From: Nocardioides daejeonensis
GTDB lineage: Bacteria > Actinomycetota > Actinomycetes > Propionibacteriales > Nocardioidaceae
DNA length: 64,000 nucleotides
Reading direction: 5' to 3'
Assembly (NCBI RefSeq): GCF_003194585.1
Contig: NZ_QHKZ01000006.1
Coordinates: forward strand, 241,377 to 305,376
Part shown: positions 60,877 through 64,000 of the stretch, piece after piece
Layout: each line of letters begins with the position of its first letter
Numbering within the stretch: position 1 is the stretch's first letter
The notes under the pieces: generated by a model
Databases searched by the model: none
The model's input: the letters and a program-made list of their open reading frames with translations, nothing else
What the model was told of the DNA's origin: nothing
Translations under genes and position numbers: made by a program

Positions 60877-61109
60877 GCGCGCGTGCGGACGCCCCGGAGC
60901 CGACCATCGTCCGCGGTGTCAGCGTCGTCGTCGGGGCCGACGGCACCGCGCACCGCGTCGAGCGACCCGCGGTCGCGCTCTGCGCCTGCGCCCTCTCCCG
61001 CCTCGCACCCTGGTGCGACGGCACCCACAAGGCTCTGCGCAACGAACGTCCCGACACAGTCACCGACCGGCGGCGTCCCGACGCCGGGGCGCCGCCAGCG
61101 CCTTGGTGA
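60873..61109 (+). CDS. CDGSH-type iron-sulfur protein
   Basis: This 78-residue protein has Cys37, Cys39, Cys48 and His52 in CACALSRLAPWCDGTH, the 3Cys-1His ligand set of a [2Fe-2S] CDGSH domain. It overlaps the diiron-enzyme gene and probably serves as its redox partner. Its 3' end overlaps the convergent IclR gene by 50 bases. Confidence 0.92.
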   Translation: MSARADAPEPTIVRGVSVVVGADGTAHRVERPAVALCACALSRLAPWCDGTHKALRNERPDTVTDRRRPDAGAPPAPW

Positions 61110-61845
61110 GCTCGTGCGCCTGGCGCATCAGCAGAGCCCCCAGCTCAGGGCGCCGCTCGGCGTGGAACCGGTGCTCCACACCAGTCAGCGAGAGGGCGCC
61201 GCTCGGGTTGCCCTCCCGGTCGAAGACCGCAGCCGCCATCCCCCAGCTGCCCTGTACGACCAGCCCCGGGTTCACCGAGTAGCCACGCCGTCGGGTCGCG
61301 GCGATGTGCTCGCGCACCCGGTCTCTCCCGTGCTGTGGCCCATAGCCGGTGCTCAGGTCCGCCCCGACCAGGTAGTCGTCGACCTCACGGTCGGAGAGAT
61401 GGGCCAGGATCACCATGCCTGCCGAGACCACGCCGAGCGGGAAGCGCGCCCCTTCGTGCAGCACGTGGCTGCGCAGCGGGAAGGCGCCGTCCTCGCGGAT
61501 CAGGCAGATCGTCTCGTCCCCCCGCCGCGCCGAGAAGAAGGCACTCTCGTCGGTGGCATCGGCGAGCCGCCGGACGAACGGCTGCGCGATCTGCGTGACG
61601 TCGTACCGCGAGGCGGCCGCAGCCCCGAGGAAGTGCAGCTCCGGGCCGAGCAGCCACCGTTCGGTCGCCGCGTCGCGATCGGCGAGGCCCACGCGGGCGA
61701 GCGTGGAGAGCAGGCGATGCGCGGTGGGGCGAGCGATGCCGGTCGCCCGTGCCAGATCGGAGGTGCGCACCCCGTCCGGCTCATGGGCGGCCAGCGCCTT
61801 CAACACCTCATGGACCCGGCCCACAACGTCGACAGGTGCGTTCAT
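61060..61845 (-). CDS. IclR-family transcriptional regulator
   Basis: This 261-residue regulator has an N-terminal winged helix (RTSDLARATGIARPTAHRLL, about 27-46) and a C-terminal effector domain ending in GVEHRFHAERRPELGALL. It is divergent from scoAB and probably controls ketoacid or aromatic catabolism through those genes. The last 50 bases overlap the convergent CDGSH gene. Confidence 0.92.
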   Translation of the reverse strand: MNAPVDVVGRVHEVLKALAAHEPDGVRTSDLARATGIARPTAHRLLSTLARVGLADRDAATERWLLGPELHFLGAAAASRYDVTQIAQPFVRRLADATDESAFFSARRGDETICLIREDGAFPLRSHVLHEGARFPLGVVSAGMVILAHLSDREVDDYLVGADLSTGYGPQHGRDRVREHIAATRRRGYSVNPGLVVQGSWGMAAAVFDREGNPSGALSLTGVEHRFHAERRPELGALLMRQAHELTKALAAPRRRDAAGR

Positions 61846-61948
61846 TCAATGGACACTACCTGAAGCAGACTTCCAATCACCGACTAATTGAGCGCGTTCT
61901 GGCGTTCACTACTTGACCGCCTGCCGGAGTTATCGATGGGATGCCGTC
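61846..61948. promoter_or_regulatory. IclR-scoA divergent promoter region
   Basis: The 103-base region is clearly less GC-rich than its surroundings (for example ACTAATTGAGC near 61883), as expected for promoters and an IclR site. I could not define a palindrome or exact boxes. Confidence 0.5.
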
Positions 61949-62728
61949 ATGGACAAGGTCGTTGCATCCGCGGCGCACGCCGTCGCAGACATTCCCGACG
62001 GTGCCACGCTCTCGGTCGGTGGCTTCGGATTGTGCGGAATCCCCTCCGCCCTGATCCGCGCCCTGCTCGAGGCAGGCACCAAAGATCTCGAAGTCGTCTC
62101 CAACAACGCCGGGGTCGACGGCTGGGGCCTCGGCCTCCTCCTCGGCGCTGGCCGGCTCCGACGGGTCGTGGCGTCGTACGTCGGCGAGAACAAGGAGTTC
62201 GCCCGCCAGTACCTCTCCGGCGAGCTCGAGGTGGAGCTGACCCCGCAGGGCACGCTGGCCGAACGGCTCCGTGCCGGCGGCTCCGGCATCCCCGCCTTCT
62301 TCACCGCGACCGGAGTCGGCACGCAGGTGGCCGAGGGCGGACTCCCGTGGAAGTACGACGCCGACGGCGGGATCGAGATCGCCAGCCCGCCCAAGCAGAC
62401 CCAGGTCTTCGAGACCGCCGACGGGCCCCGCCAGTTCGTCCTCGAACAGGCGATCGTCGCGGACTTCGGCCTGGTTCGCGCCTGGCGAGGAGACCGACAC
62501 GGCAACCTGGTCTTCCGCGACTCGGCGCGCAACTTCAACCCGCTCGCGGCCATGGCCGGGCGGGTCACGATCGCGGAGGTCGAGGAGCTGGTCGAACCAG
62601 GGCAGATCGACCCCAATCACGTCCATCTCCCCGGGGCGTTCGTACACCGGGTGGTCGAGCTCTCCCCCGAGGACGCCGCCGACAAGCGGATCGAGAAGCG
62701 CACCGTGCGCGAGACAGGAGGTCAGTGA
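61949..62728 (+). CDS. scoA: 3-oxoacid CoA-transferase subunit A
   Basis: This 259-residue protein begins [20 protein letters not shown] and continues [19 protein letters not shown], with [15 protein letters not shown] and [20 protein letters not shown], typical of ScoA-type subunits. With ScoB it moves CoA from succinyl-CoA to acetoacetate or another 3-oxoacid. The ATG at 61949 fits the family start. It overlaps scoB by one base. Confidence 0.94.
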   Translation: MDKVVASAAHAVADIPDGATLSVGGFGLCGIPSALIRALLEAGTKDLEVVSNNAGVDGWGLGLLLGAGRLRRVVASYVGENKEFARQYLSGELEVELTPQGTLAERLRAGGSGIPAFFTATGVGTQVAEGGLPWKYDADGGIEIASPPKQTQVFETADGPRQFVLEQAIVADFGLVRAWRGDRHGNLVFRDSARNFNPLAAMAGRVTIAEVEELVEPGQIDPNHVHLPGAFVHRVVELSPEDAADKRIEKRTVRETGGQ

Positions 62729-63369
62729 TGGCGTGGGATCGCGATGCGATGGCCGCCCGGGCAGCGCGTGAGCTCAAGGACGGCGACTACGTGAACCTGG
62801 GCATCGGGCTGCCGACCCTGGTCCCCAACCACGTGCCCGACGACGTGGAGCTGGTGCTGCAGAGCGAGAACGGGATCCTCGGCGTCGGGCCCTACCCCGT
62901 CGAGGCCGACGTCGACCCGGACCTGATCAACGCCGGCAAGGAGACCGTCACCGTACGACCGGGTGCGAGCTTCTTCGACTCCGCCCTCAGCTTCGGCATG
63001 ATCCGCGGCGGCAAGATCGACGCGGCGATCCTGGGCGCCATGCAGGTCTCCGCCGCGGGCGACATCGCCAACTGGATGATCCCCGGGAAGATGATCAAGG
63101 GGATGGGAGGCGCCATGGACCTGGTGCACGGAGCCAAGCGCGTCGTCGTACTCATGGAGCACGTCGCCCGGGACGGCAGCCACAAGATCGTCGAGGAGTG
63201 CACCCTCCCCTACACCGGGCGCGGCGTGGTGCAGCGGATCATCACCGACCTCTGTGTGATCGACATCGAGCCCGACGGGCTGCATCTGGTCGAGCTCGCG
63301 CCGGACGTCACCGAGGCCGAGGTACGCGAGAAGACCGGCCCGGCACTGATCTCGGCCCTGAGCGGCTGA
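62728..63369 (+). CDS. scoB: 3-oxoacid CoA-transferase subunit B
   Basis: This 213-residue protein has [15 protein letters not shown] and the catalytic Glu in [11 protein letters not shown], then GGMDLV-like [25 protein letters not shown] precedes the ATG at 62728. It works with ScoA. Length and motifs are normal for ScoB. Confidence 0.95.
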   Translation: MAWDRDAMAARAARELKDGDYVNLGIGLPTLVPNHVPDDVELVLQSENGILGVGPYPVEADVDPDLINAGKETVTVRPGASFFDSALSFGMIRGGKIDAAILGAMQVSAAGDIANWMIPGKMIKGMGGAMDLVHGAKRVVVLMEHVARDGSHKIVEECTLPYTGRGVVQRIITDLCVIDIEPDGLHLVELAPDVTEAEVREKTGPALISALSG

Positions 63370-63392
63370 ACCACACCGGACCCTCCCCCACT

Positions 63393-63425
63393 CGACCGAC
63401 CTCGGCGCACTGCCGGGGTCGGTCG
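63393..63425 (+). terminator. scoAB terminator
   Basis: The perfect 9-base arms CGACCGACC and GGTCGGTCG enclose a 15-base loop and are followed by TTCTTCT, 23 bases past the scoB stop. It insulates the next gene. Confidence 0.85.
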
Positions 63426-63458
63426 TTCTTCTACCGATCCCTCTTGAGGAGAACCATC

Positions 63459-64000
63459 GTGCAGCACATTCTCGACGCGATCACCGCCGAGGACGCCACG
63501 TCAGAGGACTTCGCGAACCTGGCCCTGCCCGAGTCCTACCGGGCCGTGACCGTCCACAAGGACGAAGTCGACATGTTCGAAGGCGTGCCCTCGAAGGAGA
63601 AAGACCCCCGCAAGTCCCTCCACCTCGACGAGGTCGCCCTGCCCGAACTCGGCCCCGGCGAAGCGTTCGTAGCCGTCATGGCCTCCGCCATCAACTACAA
63701 CACGGTGTGGACCTCGATCTTCGAACCCGTCTCCACCTTCGGGTTCCTCGAACGCTACGGCCGCGAATCCGACCTCGGCAAACGACACGACCTGCCCTGC
63801 CACATCGTCGGCTCCGACCTCGCCGGCGTCGTCCTCGCCGTCGGCCCCGGCGTCACCAAATGGAAACCCGGCAACCGCGTCGTCGCCCACTGCCTCAGCG
63901 TCGAACTCGAAGCACCCGACGGCCACAACGACACCATGCTCGACCCCTCCCAACGCATCTGGGGCTTCGAAACCAACTTCGGCGGCCTCGCCGAGGTCGC
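63459..64000 (+). CDS. crotonyl-CoA carboxylase/reductase (5' part)
   Basis: The first 180 codons of a medium-chain dehydrogenase/reductase run off the right edge. The GTG has GAGGAG 8 bases upstream. The translation reads VQHILDAITAEDATSEDFAN, then SYRAVTVHKDEVDMFEGVPS, VAVMASAINYNTVWTSIFEP and HIVGSDLAGVVLAVGPGV, matching Ccr proteins of the ethylmalonyl-CoA pathway. Ccr makes ethylmalonyl-CoA from crotonyl-CoA, CO2 and NADPH. From about 63,590 on, the codons use GAA and CGAA-type words much more than neighbouring genes. Confidence 0.93.
   Translation, partial: MQHILDAITAEDATSEDFANLALPESYRAVTVHKDEVDMFEGVPSKEKDPRKSLHLDEVALPELGPGEAFVAVMASAINYNTVWTSIFEPVSTFGFLERYGRESDLGKRHDLPCHIVGSDLAGVVLAVGPGVTKWKPGNRVVAHCLSVELEAPDGHNDTMLDPSQRIWGFETNFGGLAEV

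Noticed and set aside
1..64000. tRNA, rRNA or insertion sequences
   Set aside because: Reading for cloverleaf-like clusters, rRNA words and transposase motifs gave nothing convincing; a tRNA/rRNA scan would settle this.

Overview
The window is about 70 percent G+C and very gene-dense, with many GTG starts and many 1-4 base stop/start overlaps. Mycothiol conjugate amidase, a PntAB transhydrogenase, ChoD-like and CYP51-like steroid enzymes and a crotonyl-CoA carboxylase/reductase point to a soil-type actinobacterium. Nocardioidaceae (Nocardioides or a close relative) is the best guess; this is inferred from gene content and not tested by a search. I saw no rRNA, tRNA, CRISPR array, insertion sequence or prophage.

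Region 1 (1-12.4 kb, all minus strand) reads as one oxidative-catabolism cluster. In order of transcription it runs TetR regulator, CYP123-like P450, SDR, CYP51, His-variant ferredoxin, NTF2-like protein, aldehyde dehydrogenase, SDR, 3-hydroxyisobutyrate-dehydrogenase-like protein, CMD protein, and then a branched-chain-amino-acid-type ABC importer with a fused permease. From memory, the gene set matches Mycobacterium tuberculosis Rv0763c-Rv0771, but here it is co-directional and has an importer attached. A perfect operator-like palindrome covers the TetR start codon.

Region 2 (12.4-22.1 kb) holds secreted proteins (a beta-propeller protein, an Asp-box protein and a metzincin), an LLM flavin oxidoreductase, a KstD-like flavoprotein, a decayed toxin-antitoxin patch, and a divergent TetR/FMN-reductase pair with a palindromic operator.

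Region 3 (22.1-33 kb) has a PadR-controlled MacB-like ABC exporter. It is followed by an AraC regulator divergent from a Baeyer-Villiger-type monooxygenase and ChoD, an NAD(P)-binding protein, an HsaE-like hydratase and a TIMP-like surface protein.

Region 4 (33-46.5 kb) is mostly core functions: a YhgE/Pip membrane protein with a degenerate ATPase-like partner, FdhD, a methyltransferase, Mca, a DUF4307 protein, GreA, threonine ammonia-lyase, an AI-2E family transporter and PntAB.

Region 5 (46.7-54.6 kb) has a 1293-residue NRPS-like protein joined to an M1 aminopeptidase, small enzymes, and a Tat-exported intradiol-dioxygenase-like lipoprotein.

Region 6 (54.6-61.1 kb) looks like a general-stress island: Nramp-like transporter, PRC-barrel protein, lipoprotein, GSP39-like SDR, DJ-1/PfpI, hemerythrin, heme-oxygenase-fold diiron protein and CDGSH protein. 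Three of its promoters fit a SigB-like pattern.

Region 7 (61.1-64 kb) has an IclR regulator divergent from scoAB, followed by the start of crotonyl-CoA carboxylase/reductase.

A recurring feature without a gene explanation is a family of intergenic repeats with an exact 22-bp period, each array lying at or within about 10 bases of a stop codon.
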